Shown here: positions 50,639-61,335 of the stretch, piece by piece
Position numbering within the stretch: the stretch's first letter is position 1
How the letters are laid out: every line of letters starts with the position of its first letter
Assembly: GCF_000330505.1 (NCBI RefSeq)
Contig: NW_004440445.1
Span: 337,685-401,684 of the forward strand
Length of the DNA stretch: 64,000 bases
Direction: 5' to 3'
Origin: Entamoeba invadens IP1
Taxonomy: Eukaryota; Evosea; Mastigamoebida; Endamoebidae
The notes under the pieces: generated by a model
Told to the model about the DNA's origin: nothing
What the model saw: the letters and a program-made list of their open reading frames with translations, nothing else
The model's database searches: none
Made by a program: the position numbers and the translations under genes

Positions 50639-52540
50639 TTAAAGCAAGTGGATATTTTCGAGGTCTGTTGCGCTGTTTCTTTTCTTCTCGAAATTTTTGA
50701 CGATGGTTTGCCACTGATGTAAAAATCCGAACAAATAACTGAAGTAGATGACTGTAACCAAACAGCACCAAGCGTCTGTAGATGCCAAAAACAATGTTTT
50801 AATCACTGAAATAGGTGTGGGTAACACTCTTTGGAACATCAAAGTGAATGGGGTTTGCATCTCTGTGAGTCCCAAAACAATATAAAACAAACTATTGAGC
50901 AACGCGTTCTTTGCGATCTCTTGTGTCTCTCCGTCTCGTAGAGTCCAAAACGTTATAAACGATATAAGTCCAGTGTACTGCATCGACTTGTGAACAAACA
51001 TTGCACATGACACACCAATGATCAAAAAACACATAATAAATTCGGGAACTATACACACTCCCCATCGAATACCATTCGTCGTCGGAACACATGTAGCAAA
51101 TTCAAGAGCACATGGCTTCATATAGACCGGAATGGAAATACAGAAACAGAACGTCCAGATGACAACATGGGTTACAAGACTACGCTTAACACTTTTGACT
51201 ACCAACTCCATTTGTGCAAGCAGAAATTCGACGGCGGTAGTCAGTAACCATAATAACTGCGCCTGTCTGTCAGTGTGTACATCCGTATAGATAATTCAAT
51301 GGTTAATTATAGTTAAATCAACCAAACTATATGTATAGGTAAATTATAGTAACAAACGTATTGGACAAAGTTGATAAAGGCGGCTTCAAAGTTGCACACA
51401 TTTTGGTTTTCTTGAGCAAGATATATAGTGGAAAAAATCACTTGTAAACAGCTGAATATGTTTAAAAGCATTACAACAACTACATACCCTTTCATATTCG
51501 ACTTGGTCTCGATTTTGAAATAAAACATCGAGAAGACTCCAAACACGCCAACTTGATGTCACTCTTTATTTCTTTTACATTACTATATTATTAATTATTT
51601 ACCATATCAAAAGTAACTAACTTGTCACTACGGAAAGGTCAAGTATAAACTTTGTAACTAAAACACCTATGCTTATCCCACTCACCATTATAATATCTCC
51701 CTTGTAAGTTTTTTTATAAGTTCTTTATAGTTCTTTGCTGTATAGTTCTACTTAAGGAAAATATACCAATATTTAACTTAACTCATTATCAACCATGGAA
51801 AACCAAACAAAAACTATATTTATAGAATTTGTCTTGACACCCCCAGAGTTTACAAAAAAGGCATCTGGACTGTCTGACAGCACCTGACATATCCCTCCAT
51901 ATTCCACTCCTCGAAATTACCCAAGGAACATACTTTGGGTACTTGAAATTTGAATGTGTATTTACAATTATCCTCTTCCATCCCAGCAAAGACAAAGCGA
52001 GGGATTTGGTCAGGCATGCAGATGTAGTTGACAACAAAACTCCGTTGACCTTTGCCGAGACACAAATTGCCGTCGACGTATTCTTCACGAACAGAGTTTT
52101 TACTAATTTTAACAGAAGACACCCGACGACCTAAGACTATTTCACTGATCTTCTGCCCATTGACTATCCGTTGTTGTGTCAAATTGTATCCCGGACAGAA
52201 GATGTAATTGTAATATCCGTTGTTGTAAGCCAAACAAGACGATTCCTTTTGTAATTTGTGAAACTCTTCGACGCTCGAATTCACATTTTGTTTGCGAGGA
52301 ATTGAACACTTATATATTTTGCCATTCATATCAAACGTTTTGACAATACCAGTGGGTAACTATTCGTTACTAATAAAATTATTATACTGCTATTCAATTG
52401 ATTCATATTCTTCTGATTCATAGAAAAGAAGAACAAACGTTATAACAACGGTCTAAAAGTTCAATGTCCAACTGTAACATTGGAAACTGCCCCCGAGAAG
52501 AACAAATCAAGAGAAGGAAAAGTTGAAGAATATAGCCCAT
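50639..52540 (-). CDS. Seven-transmembrane receptor with MRH-like ectodomain, five exons (about 495 aa)
   Basis: Exons 52540-52439, 52359 to 51871 or 51889, 51700-51622, 51551-51358 and 51262-50639. The first and last introns start GTTTGT; the third starts GTTAGT. The second donor is uncertain. A signal peptide ('MGYILQLFLLLICSS') leads to a Cys-rich domain with 'YIFCPGYNLTQ', 'NLCLGKGQRSFVVNYICM' and 'DNCKYTFKFQVPKVC'. That is the spacing of a mannose-6-phosphate-receptor-homology fold. Seven helices follow: 'IIMVSGISIGVLVTKFIL', 'YVVVVMLLNIFSCLQVIF', 'LLWLLTTAVEFLLAQM', 'VVIWTFCFCISIPVYM', 'EFIMCFLIIGVSCAMFV', 'ALLNSLFYIVLGL' and 'CCLVTVIYFSYLFGF'. The tail is short. Joins are in frame throughout. 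It is probably a family-2/Frizzled-like GPCR. Ligand unknown. Confidence 0.72.
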
Positions 52541-52633
52541 CCGTTCTATGTCTTGTTTAACATTTTGAGTTCTCATGTATTATTTGTGTTCCAAAAGAAT
52601 AACAAAAATAGCAGAAAAAAACGTGATTAAGGT

Positions 52634-55600
52634 TTAGTCTATATTTTTCATAATCTCAACATAACTGTCATTGATGCATTTCTCAACGCGCTTTTCTTCC
52701 TCTCCCCAGATGTTTTGCTTGAAATTGATATTCCTGAGACTTCCCGCATCAAACAAATCTTTATGAGTAATGGAGATATCAACACATAAAGCCGCCAATT
52801 CCAGCAAGTTATAGTCCAAGTTTGGTCTTCTTTGCGATGTGATGATTGTTGTGAACAGATCCACAAAGAATTTAAGCTCGAAATTGTCAGTTCCGTATTT
52901 CTTTAACACTCGATGTAACATCGAAATCGAGTCTTTCAAACGATAACAAGGATCTCCTTTATATTCGTAGAGAAAAGAAACGCCCAATTTCTCTTTGACC
53001 AATCTCGGGATGATGATCTCATTCCATACATTCTTCACATAATCACCAAGAAGGTGTTCATACAATTCGTTGATTTCCCTTTTAAGTTCTTCATTGAAAT
53101 ATAACACACATCGGTAGGCTTCGTCGGGGTTTCGTTGAATATATGTTAACAATTCTTTTTGAGCTATTTGAGTCACAAACGGATTCTTCTCAATCATTCC
53201 TTTCACTATGCGGACATAACAGATGTTCTCGGTCGGATAGTGATACCCATGCATCTCTCCAATCATCGTTTGCAGGAACAAAGTCGCTTTTTCCTCCTCT
53301 TCGGAAGTTATCACAATGGTCTGACTTAAAAGGACAAACGCACGCGAAACCACATCTGGTAACCCCTCCTTGCTGTTCTCAAGTATTTGCGTCGTTCGAA
53401 CAATATAACTCAAAATGTCAATCTTCGTGATTTCTTTCAAAAATCTGAGTAATATTTCAACCACTTCTACTTTGTTGACGACGTTTTTCGACTTTTCAAC
53501 CCATCTCACTGTTGACTTCAAAAACTCAACATCTCTCGATCTGGCTTTGGACGATTCGTCGAGATTGGAATAGTTCGACGCAAGAGCAGTGAAAAATGCA
53601 AAATAAAGATCACTCATGTCGGGGACAAATTTGAGGACTTTTTCACTGCAACTAAGAGCATTATAACAGCTAATATACCCAACACCAGTAATAAGTTTCT
53701 CTTGGAAGATCCGTCCGACGCGAATATTTTCACAAAGCTTTCGAAGAAATAAACAAAACCGCCAAAAGGAATCCCCCGTCTTTTTGACAGAAGCGAAAAA
53801 CTTTATCAACTTTTCGGCGTACTGAATGACCAGCTCTTTGTCTCCCATGCCAAAAATCTGAGAGAAGAAATGTAATGTGTTGATCGTGGCTCTTGAACTG
53901 ATGACGTATTCCCGAGTCTTTTTCAGAAGTTCATTTTCTTTCTGCTCGACCTCAGACTTAAGTATTGTGTTAACAATGTCTGGGTACTTTTCGACCATTT
54001 TCAGTAACTCAATTTGGAACATTTCTTGACGTGGGTATTGCATTAAAAGCGTTGCGTGAGTTAATTCATAATGGACACAAATTTCTATCAAGTCGCGAAT
54101 CGTTTGTTCACTAACTCCATTTTGGATCTCTATTTCCATTTTATTGCATTGTGTAGGGACTTGGGCTGTGGTCGTGAACTCAAAATTGGGTTCATTGTTG
54201 CAGAAACGCATCTGCTGGATTAAATAGTCAGACATGTTACAATTGGCCAAAATGACCGAATTGCTCATCATAGAAAGGTTGTCTTGAATAACTTTATTCT
54301 TCAACTCGATTGGGTACACGACATCGACTTTCTCGACAATGGGAATCACTTTTTGGTAAAACAAAATGTACGCAGAGAATCTCTTTGTTGCATCGCCACC
54401 ATACGTTTGCTCTTCGAGCTTGCTTAAGTCGAACTTTTCAATGAGATCATCATTGAAAACAAACCACTCGTCTCCAGTTTCTTGATCTTTGATATAAGAG
54501 TAGTAATGGCCACTATCCAATGACCCCAAATGTATCAAAACACCAACCAACTTGAACTGGAAATCACCCTTGTTTTCAATTGTTGGGTCTTTTAAAAATT
54601 CGGCAGAGTATTTGAACAAATCGAGTTCTCGAGGGAATTCATACCGGTTGTTCAATTTAATTCGATCCATTGTTTCGTAGTCAAATTCAAACCGTTTGAT
54701 ATGGAGGATCAAAGTGTTTGGCGGGGTTTTGATGCACGAACGACGAACAGCATCGACCTTTTTATTACATTTTTCACAGAAATACTTGTTGTCACCCGAA
54801 AGCTCGTCGCCTTTAATCATCGACGCAAAACTTTCGTCCAAACTTGTTTTGTTTGGTTCGCCAAAAGTAATAATGGACATTTGGAGGCAAATGGTTTTTT
54901 CTTCAGTCTCGGAGACATGTTCGCATTCTTTAGACACTATTTGGTTCGACAAGGTCCCAGAGAAACATTCTTCGATTATATTTTTCTGGCCGTCGATTTG
55001 TTTCAGTTCCTTTTCAATTTCATCCAACGTCGATGTCAAGAATTCGTGTGTGTCCATTTGGATGTATGGATTCAATTCTTTGCCGTCGTCACCCTTTAGG
55101 TGCGAAATGAAGTCTTTGGTGTCAACGTACCGAACAACAGTTTCATGAAGCTCGGTGAACAGTTTCTGGAAGGCATTGATGTTCACGGAATTTTCATTAC
55201 CTTTGACATTCAACAATTTGTTTCTAAAGTAGGGATTCATGTATAGCTGCTGAACCAACGAGTTAATGTAGCACGTGCATCCTTGGTTCTCCAAACCAAC
55301 AAACGGGAATTTTTTAAATGTCGCATCAGTGACTCTGGCCATTTGAATCGGTTTAATATTGTTGACACAATTGTCAGTGAGTTCTTTGTTGAATCCTCCA
55401 ATAACAAAATACTTCTCGAGTAACTTCAAAAGTTCAATACGCGTGTTTTCATTCTGTATAATTGGGAGCTTCATGTTTTCGAGGTTAGGTGGAGTAAAAA
55501 GTGCATCAGAAATTTGCTGAGCGAACTCCACATCAACTGTGTTGACATTTTCTCTGTAAAATTCAATGAGCTTTGGAGACAAAAAATCGGTTCCCATTTT

Positions 55601-56218
55601 TTTCAAAATAAGCGCTCGTGCGCTTTTTGTGTATTCTTCAGTCTTTGTCAAGTTGTTTTTTGGAAGGGCACACACGTAGCAGAGCACATTCGGGTTGTTG
55701 ATGTTCTGGATAAAAACATCTTCAATCGCTGTTGTTGCGTTTGTTATTCCCAGTCCGAACAGCTCGGTAAACGTTTCTTTAAACATGTCCCGAAGATATT
55801 GAGAAACAGCGCGTGTCATTAAAAACGCGACTTCTTTTGTGGCTGGAATATTTGCGTTTGCGTATTTAACAAACAAGTCAGTGACTGCATTGGTTGTATC
55901 CAAATAGTCGGGATCGGGAGTTTTTGTGTGTGTTTTTTTAAATATAAAATTTATCACCTTTTTAACGATGTTCTCCATTTCTTCATCAACGGAGCACTCT
56001 GGGTGGTCAAGAAGGTATGTCAAAAGTTTAAGAACAAAATTTGTGTCGTCCTTGTCTTCAATGTTTAGAGGTTCATTAAGCCATTCTGAAATTTCAGTGG
56101 CTTTCACGTTCAATGAAGAAAGAGAAGTGAGATGTGGAAGGTGGTTTGAAACTGGTTCGGTGGGTGTTGAATCAGTGGGAACTGAAGGTGCAGATTCCAT
56201 GATGAATTTGAAGTTCAT
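52634..56218 (-). CDS. Ubiquitin-specific protease, USP9X/USP34-like (1194 aa)
   Basis: The catalytic domain spans about 305-655. The Cys box 'VGLENQGCTCYINSLVQQLY' is near residue 316. A zinc-binding pair of CxxC-type sites is present ('CEHVSETEE' region and 'YFCEKCNKKVDAVRR'). The His box 'LIHLGSLDSGHYYSYIKD' is near 571. All catalytic residues are present, so it should cleave ubiquitin chains or ubiquitin-protein bonds. Helical-repeat regions lie on both sides (about 35-300 and 660-1190), as in the large USPs of the 9X/24/34 group. ATGs at 56218 and 56200 are both possible starts. Single exon. Confidence 0.92.
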   Translation of the reverse strand: MNFKFIMESAPSVPTDSTPTEPVSNHLPHLTSLSSLNVKATEISEWLNEPLNIEDKDDTNFVLKLLTYLLDHPECSVDEEMENIVKKVINFIFKKTHTKTPDPDYLDTTNAVTDLFVKYANANIPATKEVAFLMTRAVSQYLRDMFKETFTELFGLGITNATTAIEDVFIQNINNPNVLCYVCALPKNNLTKTEEYTKSARALILKKMGTDFLSPKLIEFYRENVNTVDVEFAQQISDALFTPPNLENMKLPIIQNENTRIELLKLLEKYFVIGGFNKELTDNCVNNIKPIQMARVTDATFKKFPFVGLENQGCTCYINSLVQQLYMNPYFRNKLLNVKGNENSVNINAFQKLFTELHETVVRYVDTKDFISHLKGDDGKELNPYIQMDTHEFLTSTLDEIEKELKQIDGQKNIIEECFSGTLSNQIVSKECEHVSETEEKTICLQMSIITFGEPNKTSLDESFASMIKGDELSGDNKYFCEKCNKKVDAVRRSCIKTPPNTLILHIKRFEFDYETMDRIKLNNRYEFPRELDLFKYSAEFLKDPTIENKGDFQFKLVGVLIHLGSLDSGHYYSYIKDQETGDEWFVFNDDLIEKFDLSKLEEQTYGGDATKRFSAYILFYQKVIPIVEKVDVVYPIELKNKVIQDNLSMMSNSVILANCNMSDYLIQQMRFCNNEPNFEFTTTAQVPTQCNKMEIEIQNGVSEQTIRDLIEICVHYELTHATLLMQYPRQEMFQIELLKMVEKYPDIVNTILKSEVEQKENELLKKTREYVISSRATINTLHFFSQIFGMGDKELVIQYAEKLIKFFASVKKTGDSFWRFCLFLRKLCENIRVGRIFQEKLITGVGYISCYNALSCSEKVLKFVPDMSDLYFAFFTALASNYSNLDESSKARSRDVEFLKSTVRWVEKSKNVVNKVEVVEILLRFLKEITKIDILSYIVRTTQILENSKEGLPDVVSRAFVLLSQTIVITSEEEEKATLFLQTMIGEMHGYHYPTENICYVRIVKGMIEKNPFVTQIAQKELLTYIQRNPDEAYRCVLYFNEELKREINELYEHLLGDYVKNVWNEIIIPRLVKEKLGVSFLYEYKGDPCYRLKDSISMLHRVLKKYGTDNFELKFFVDLFTTIITSQRRPNLDYNLLELAALCVDISITHKDLFDAGSLRNINFKQNIWGEEEKRVEKCINDSYVEIMKNID

Positions 56219-58012
56219 ATTCCACTTTTTTTTTAAACCTCAAATTGTTTTCAGATCTTTAAGGTTGTTTAATGGTAAAAAACGGGCTATTTGTTTATTT
56301 TTTTAATAGTAATTTAATAACCATTTTATATTATTTTTTTAATTATTTATACTTTTTAGTAATTATTAGTTAAAATATAAGAAAAATTATTAATACTTTT
56401 TTATTATATTTTAAAACTTTTTTCAAACTCCAATTCAAATGAAAATAAATGTTTATGGCTGTTCGGCGACTTTGATATTACTGAGAAGTCGGCGACTTTT
56501 TGAGTTACTTCAAAAGTCGCCGACTTCTTTTAGAACCTATTAACTATAAACTTTAATAAATTATACCATATTCATTATAGTTTCAAAAATGTGTAAAAAC
56601 ACAATAGTTGTTATAATTTGTTATATTATAATCATATAAATATAATTTAAAAAATGATTTGAGAAGATATAATTGGGACGGTATTGTTTCATTTTACTTT
56701 TTAATAATAATTATATTAAATTTATATGGTTTATTTTTTTCAATGTCTTTTACATGATAAATGGTATTTTATATAGTTATTTAACTAAATATTTAGGTCA
56801 GCGACTTTTAGGACAACTAAAAAGTCGGCGATTTTCAAAGGGACTGTGAAGTCTCCTAACAGCTATTAATTTAAATTTAAAATTTAACTTTAAACAGTTT
56901 AAAGTTTTATTTTAATTATATGATATTACTATATTTTAAAATAATAATTGTTATAGTCAATAGTTGTGTTGTTTTTGTCTTTAATTATTTAGATCAGGTT
57001 CTGAAACTATTACATGTGTAATATGTACATACATAATTTCTATTGTTTTTGAGTTTAATTTTTAAAACTTCAACAATTATTTTTTTTTTGTTTTTTTCTA
57101 ATTGGAATTTAAATAAAAATTAATAAATTTTTATTTTGTGTTTTTTAATTTATATCGTTTTTGTTTAATTTGTAAAATTATGTTGTCAGTTTTTAATGAT
57201 AAATATTCAAGTTATTTATCAAAAATAATTGGTTTATTAATTACTATGAATATTTAGTATTTTATAGTTATTAATTAGAACTAAATCATTATAATGTCAA
57301 AAAAAAACTAACCAAACAAGTTTTATTTATAGAACCATTATATAATAATTAATTAATTTGAATATATAATTCATCATTTCTGTTTTTTTGTTATTAAAAC
57401 TATTATAATATAACTTTTTACTATTTATTCAAACATTTAAAAAAATGGATTTAAAAAGAAAGATGATTTAAAAACTATGTAAAAAAGAATAAAAAAAATA
57501 AAAAAAATTACCGCTCTTTACCAGTTTTTTTTTATCTTTTTATATCCCATTTTTTATTCATTTTTTTACTTTTTTTGTGTATATTTTGATTATCTTATTA
57601 TATAATTGTATTTTTTTACCAACAATTCCCATTTGCAAAAAAAGTACAATAGTGAAGTATTTCTTATCTCGCCTTTTACCGCCATTATCAAACAACATAA
57701 TTTTTATTCAAATGGTGTTGAAAATCCCGTTCTTTAATATATAAAAGAGCCAAATTGTATTTTAAATTCCCTCAACAAAGTTATTACAATGGATCAGAAA
57801 TTTCTTTACAACAAAGACCCGCCAAATTTATAAAAAAAGGCCTTTTATTCGTCTAAAATTTCTTTTATACAACAATGCCGATAATCCCGACTTTTATACA
57901 GATTTGTGCAGTATATATCAATGACAAACAAACGGTTTGGAATTTGAAAAGTCGTTATTTTTGTGCTAAACTTTATATTAGAGAACCCTCTAAAACTATA
58001 AAACCAAACAAA
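56219..58012. other. Long AT-rich divergent intergenic region
   Basis: About 1.8 kb including a degenerate MITE (56458-56867), promoters at both ends, and long A/T runs near 57070 and 57480-57560. An in-frame ATG at 57875 upstream of the 58013 start is judged leader. No gene seen. Confidence 0.5.
56458..56867. mobile_element. Degenerate MITE with GGCTGTT-type ends and GGCGACTT repeats
   Basis: The left end GGCTGTTCGGCGACTT and right end (reverse strand) AGCTGTTAGGAGACTT are imperfect inverted repeats, each with AT outside. The motif (G)TCGGCGACTTTTT or its complement recurs at about 56490, 56515, 56795 and 56822. The leading GGCTRTT and AT flanks match transposons A and B, so it may belong to the same superfamily. 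No coding capacity. Confidence 0.5.
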
Positions 58013-59254
58013 ATGAGTATTTTAAATGCGTTGAAAAGTTTCAAGGAGACAAAAGAACAGAAGTTGATAAACAAAGCAATCCGTTCCAAAGACGAAGCTC
58101 CACCAGAAACAATCATTCAAGATCTTATCAAGTTAATGTCCGACCCAATGTCAAAGCATGTTATTGTCCAAACTTTGATTCGTGCATTTGAAAAGTCCAA
58201 CGATGAAAAGAAGTTTATTCGACTTCTTTGTGTGTTATACAGACTAATGGACATCGACCAAGAGTATTTCATTCTCGCTCATTTCTCCACCTCTCGCCAA
58301 AACATATTAAAAGGTCTCCCAAAAGTTCACTCAAAAACAACAGCGGTGTTTGCCTCTCACATGTCGACTAAAATATTGTTATACAACACATACAAAATTT
58401 TGTTATCTGCCGAGAACGACGTCCCTGATTTGAACCAACCAGAAAACGTTGACTTAGCTTTCACCATCACAGAAATTCTGATCGAGTTAGCCAAAAATCT
58501 GACAGAAGCAGACTTTTCACAGGCGGGTATTTACTTCCACGTCGCTGACATTCTGTTACTCGAACTGACTGTAGCCTTTTACAAAATCAATTTTTATTCC
58601 TCCGCACTTGCCAACTCAATTCTCGACTTCAAAGTCAACCACATCGAGCGTTTTATTGAAATCTGCAAAAACATTGACCGTGTTAGACACAAGTACTTCA
58701 CTATCCTTTCGAGTAAATACATCAAAGAGAAATTCACGACTATTCCTCGTCTCGCCTTCATGCCGACAGGTCCTCTCCAGAAGTTTTTAACAAAATATTC
58801 CAACAACCTCCGGATTGGTGCCGTCGACAAAGAATTGAACGAAGAGATTTTGAAATTCAACACAACGTTCCAAGGCGATATTGTCTCGAATGATCAAAAG
58901 ATTCGCTTGTTCATTAATCGACCACTCATCTCAATAAATCAGAACGAAGACTCAAATGACTCGTTGTCAAGGTCCGTCTCAAGATCGGCGTCAAGGTCAA
59001 GCTCCGCTATGCTCGCGGGAAGCTTCGACAATTCAAAGTTGATGAGACCAGCACAATCGCCACATATTGTGAATACCTCGTTCGTTGCGGGAAAGCCAGA
59101 GGAACAACGAAAACAAGCAAATGTACTTAAACCAATCGCAACTCGTGCGACAGCAAAGAAGGAAGCATTCGAGAGGTCAGCGACATCGGCGGTATTACTC
59201 AACCAACAAAACCTCTTCGACGACGAGGACGATGAGACAAGCTTCTTGATTTAA
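58013..59254 (+). CDS. Possible ANTH-domain (AP180/CALM-like) adaptor (413 aa)
   Basis: Residues 1-280 are all helical: 'KAIRSKDEAPPETIIQDLIK', 'FIRLLCVLYRLMDIDQEYFI', 'FIEICKNIDRVRHKYFTILS', an order compatible with an ANTH solenoid. The C-terminal 120 residues are disordered and Ser/Arg/Ala-rich, ending 'NLFDDEDDE', a clathrin-box-like LΦxD motif. AP180-type proteins bind PIP2 and clathrin during endocytosis. The start at 58013 (AAACAAAATGAG) is preceded by CTATAAAAC about 20 bp upstream and preferred over the in-frame ATG at 57875. The family call is tentative. Confidence 0.5.
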   Translation: MSILNALKSFKETKEQKLINKAIRSKDEAPPETIIQDLIKLMSDPMSKHVIVQTLIRAFEKSNDEKKFIRLLCVLYRLMDIDQEYFILAHFSTSRQNILKGLPKVHSKTTAVFASHMSTKILLYNTYKILLSAENDVPDLNQPENVDLAFTITEILIELAKNLTEADFSQAGIYFHVADILLLELTVAFYKINFYSSALANSILDFKVNHIERFIEICKNIDRVRHKYFTILSSKYIKEKFTTIPRLAFMPTGPLQKFLTKYSNNLRIGAVDKELNEEILKFNTTFQGDIVSNDQKIRLFINRPLISINQNEDSNDSLSRSVSRSASRSSSAMLAGSFDNSKLMRPAQSPHIVNTSFVAGKPEEQRKQANVLKPIATRATAKKEAFERSATSAVLLNQQNLFDDEDDETSFLI

Positions 59255-59449
59255 TTGTTTAACTGTTTTTTAAGTTCAAACGAGTTTGACAATTGAAGAG
59301 TTTTTAGTGTATTATAACTTTAATATTGTTCGTTAATGGATATAGTACAGGTTTTGAGATTCTAAAAAGAATGAATTGAGCGATGGAATGGTGTAATGTG
59401 ATTGCGTGTGGTGGAAGGAAAATAAATTTGGGGAAAGAAAAAATAAAAA

Positions 59450-59761
59450 TTAAACGAGTGAACCACCATTCATCTTCACTTGCTGCGCTTTGATTGCTTT
59501 GTCCTCACGAGCTTTTTGCATCTTCTGTACAGATTCGGTGGCTTCTTTTATAAGCTTGTCCATATCCTCTTTGAACTTCTCGTTTCGTTTCGCTTGAGCT
59601 AAAAACGCATCACCTTGAGGCCTGTAATTGTTTGTGTCTTCCTATGTGTCACTCTTCAACCAATTTAAAACCAATCCACAAACTTTAAAAACATCAATCG
59701 GAATCTGGGTGATATACCCTAATACACAAAACGCTAACAACAAAAAAAGCAACGATTTCAT
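59450..59761 (-). CDS. Small secreted or membrane-anchored protein, two exons (89 aa)
   Basis: Exon 1 is 59761-59684 (26 codons), the intron 59683-59642 (42 nt, GTTTGT to TAG) is in phase 0, and exon 2 is 59641-59450. The first 18 residues are a strong signal peptide or anchor ('MKSLLFLLLAFCVLGYI'). The rest is a charged helix ('NEKFKEDMDKLIKEATESVQ', 'KMQKAREDKAIKAQQVK') with a short tail. No Cys outside the leader. It is too short and interrupted to be seen as one frame, but codon use and the exact intron make it convincing. Function unknown. Confidence 0.7.
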
Positions 59762-60179
59762 CACTGTTTGAAAAAATACAATTCGAGTTTTTTCTTTTGA
59801 TTTTTTCTATTTATTTTGTTTTTTTGGAATTAATAATTATTATCAAAATTAATTAATAATTTTGATAATAAAATTTTATTTATTCATTCATTACTATTTC
59901 AAATTTTTAGCAAGTTTTATATTAGAAATAAAATTTCAAAACAAGTGAATTTTTATTTGATATTAATAACTCGCTCTAATATTTATATATAGTTTTTGAT
60001 GGTATAATAACTAGTTTAAAAGAAGAAATAAGAAATATATAACAATTATACTAAATATAAATTATAATAGTAAAATAATAGTTTCTTTTAGAAATGCAAA
60101 GAAATGAATAACAAAAAACAAATAAAATGTTATTCAAAGTCATCTGAAAAAAAATGAACTGAATTACCTTTGAAAACCA
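59762..60179. other. Divergent intergenic region
   Basis: About 420 bp of AT-rich DNA between the small secreted protein and the tetraspanin. No other features. Confidence 0.5.
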
Positions 60180-60948
60180 ATGGCAACTGGGTTCAGCAAC
60201 ACAACGATCCTAGTTATAGTATTGTCCTCGATTACTGCTGTTTGTGTTGCTGGTCAGTATACGTAGCAAGATGGATATCATTATAATAACATTTTTAATA
60301 ACAAAAATTGAGTAACCAGTAGACGGTTGGTATTTTTATGGTTGGCCACGGTTGCCTTTGTTTTTACAATCAGCTCACAACAACACATCCAATAGGAGAT
60401 TACAGCGTGACTGGGTTATCGCTTATTTGTGGATTGGTGTTGGTCTTCATTGCTTTTTTGGTGTTTTATTTATATCAAATACACGTGGCGTCCTCCTTCA
60501 TCATCGCTTTTCTGATTCTTTTCATCGCAACAATTTTTATGGCTTCTGTGACATTAGTTTCATTCATGGATGCCTACTCTGTTAAAGCGTTAGTTAAGGA
60601 GAGCACATCGAAGATGATGTCGTTGGAATACGAAGTTTGTTTCTGAGCATTTTGTTACTATTTATATATAGTATAATAACTATATATCAACTATACACAA
60701 ATACTCAAATGTAGTTTGAGTGCTGCGGGTACAAAACACAACGGGAGTACTGCCAGAAGCTGAAACGGCCGACGTGTTACTCGCGAATAGTTAACCCTTT
60801 CATGACGTTCAGAATGTTTTGTATGTGTGCGACATTTGTATTGTTTGTCCAGAGCTTAACGTTTGGGATATTCCTATGTCTTTGGTTCGACGGGATCGAT
60901 AAACAAGGAAAGGATATGCTAACTTTTCACATCTCTCGATTGGATTAA
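60180..60948 (+). CDS. Tetraspanin, three exons (201 aa)
   Basis: Exons 60180-60239, 60323-60634 and 60715-60948. The introns are 83 and 80 nt, GTTTGT to TAG, all in phase 0. The first helix spans the first junction ('TTILVIVLSSITA' + 'TVGIFMVGHGCL'). Helices 2 and 3 are 'LSLICGLVLVFIAFLVFYL' and 'FIIAFLILFIATIFMASVTL'. The large loop carries the hallmark Cys-Cys-Gly in 'FECCGYKTQREYCQKLKRPT', with two more Cys. Helix 4 is 'CMCATFVLFVQSLTFGIFLC', then a short tail. Tetraspanins organise membrane proteins at the surface and in vesicles. The size is normal for the family. Confidence 0.88.
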
Positions 60949-61096
60949 TACTGTTACTTGTCTTACGACACCTGTTTCTTGATTCTATTTCTTTTAATTC
61001 TTTTTATTAGTGATTTTATCATCAACAGTGTTTCACTTAATAGTAAAACAACTATAATATAATGCTATCAATGAAATATGAAAACTCTGAAAAGAG

Positions 61097-61273
61097 ATGG
61101 AGGTGGAACAGCCCAATGCTGTGGAATTAGTCAAACAACGCGACGAACTGAAGCGAACACTCGAAGAGAAAAAAAAGAAACTGTCGCGGATCGTCGAGAT
61201 GCTGGAGGACCTTCAGATTGATTACTGCACAATCGCAACAAACGATGTTTCCGCGGTCGACAACAATAATTAA
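61097..61273 (+). CDS. Short coiled-coil protein (58 aa)
   Basis: ATG at 61097 and TAA ending 61273, below usual length cut-offs. The product 'AVELVKQRDELKRTLEEKKK' then 'LSRIVEMLEDLQIDYCTIA' is a clean heptad coiled coil with a short polar tail. Codon use is GC-balanced, unlike the AT-rich flanks. It could be a small subunit of a complex (prefoldin-, Mediator- or kinetochore-like), but I cannot choose. Confidence 0.6.
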   Translation: MEVEQPNAVELVKQRDELKRTLEEKKKKLSRIVEMLEDLQIDYCTIATNDVSAVDNNN

Positions 61274-61335
61274 ATGACTGTTTTTTCTGACGTTTTGATA
61301 CTTTGAAAAATCAAAGGATCTCAAAAATAATTCTG

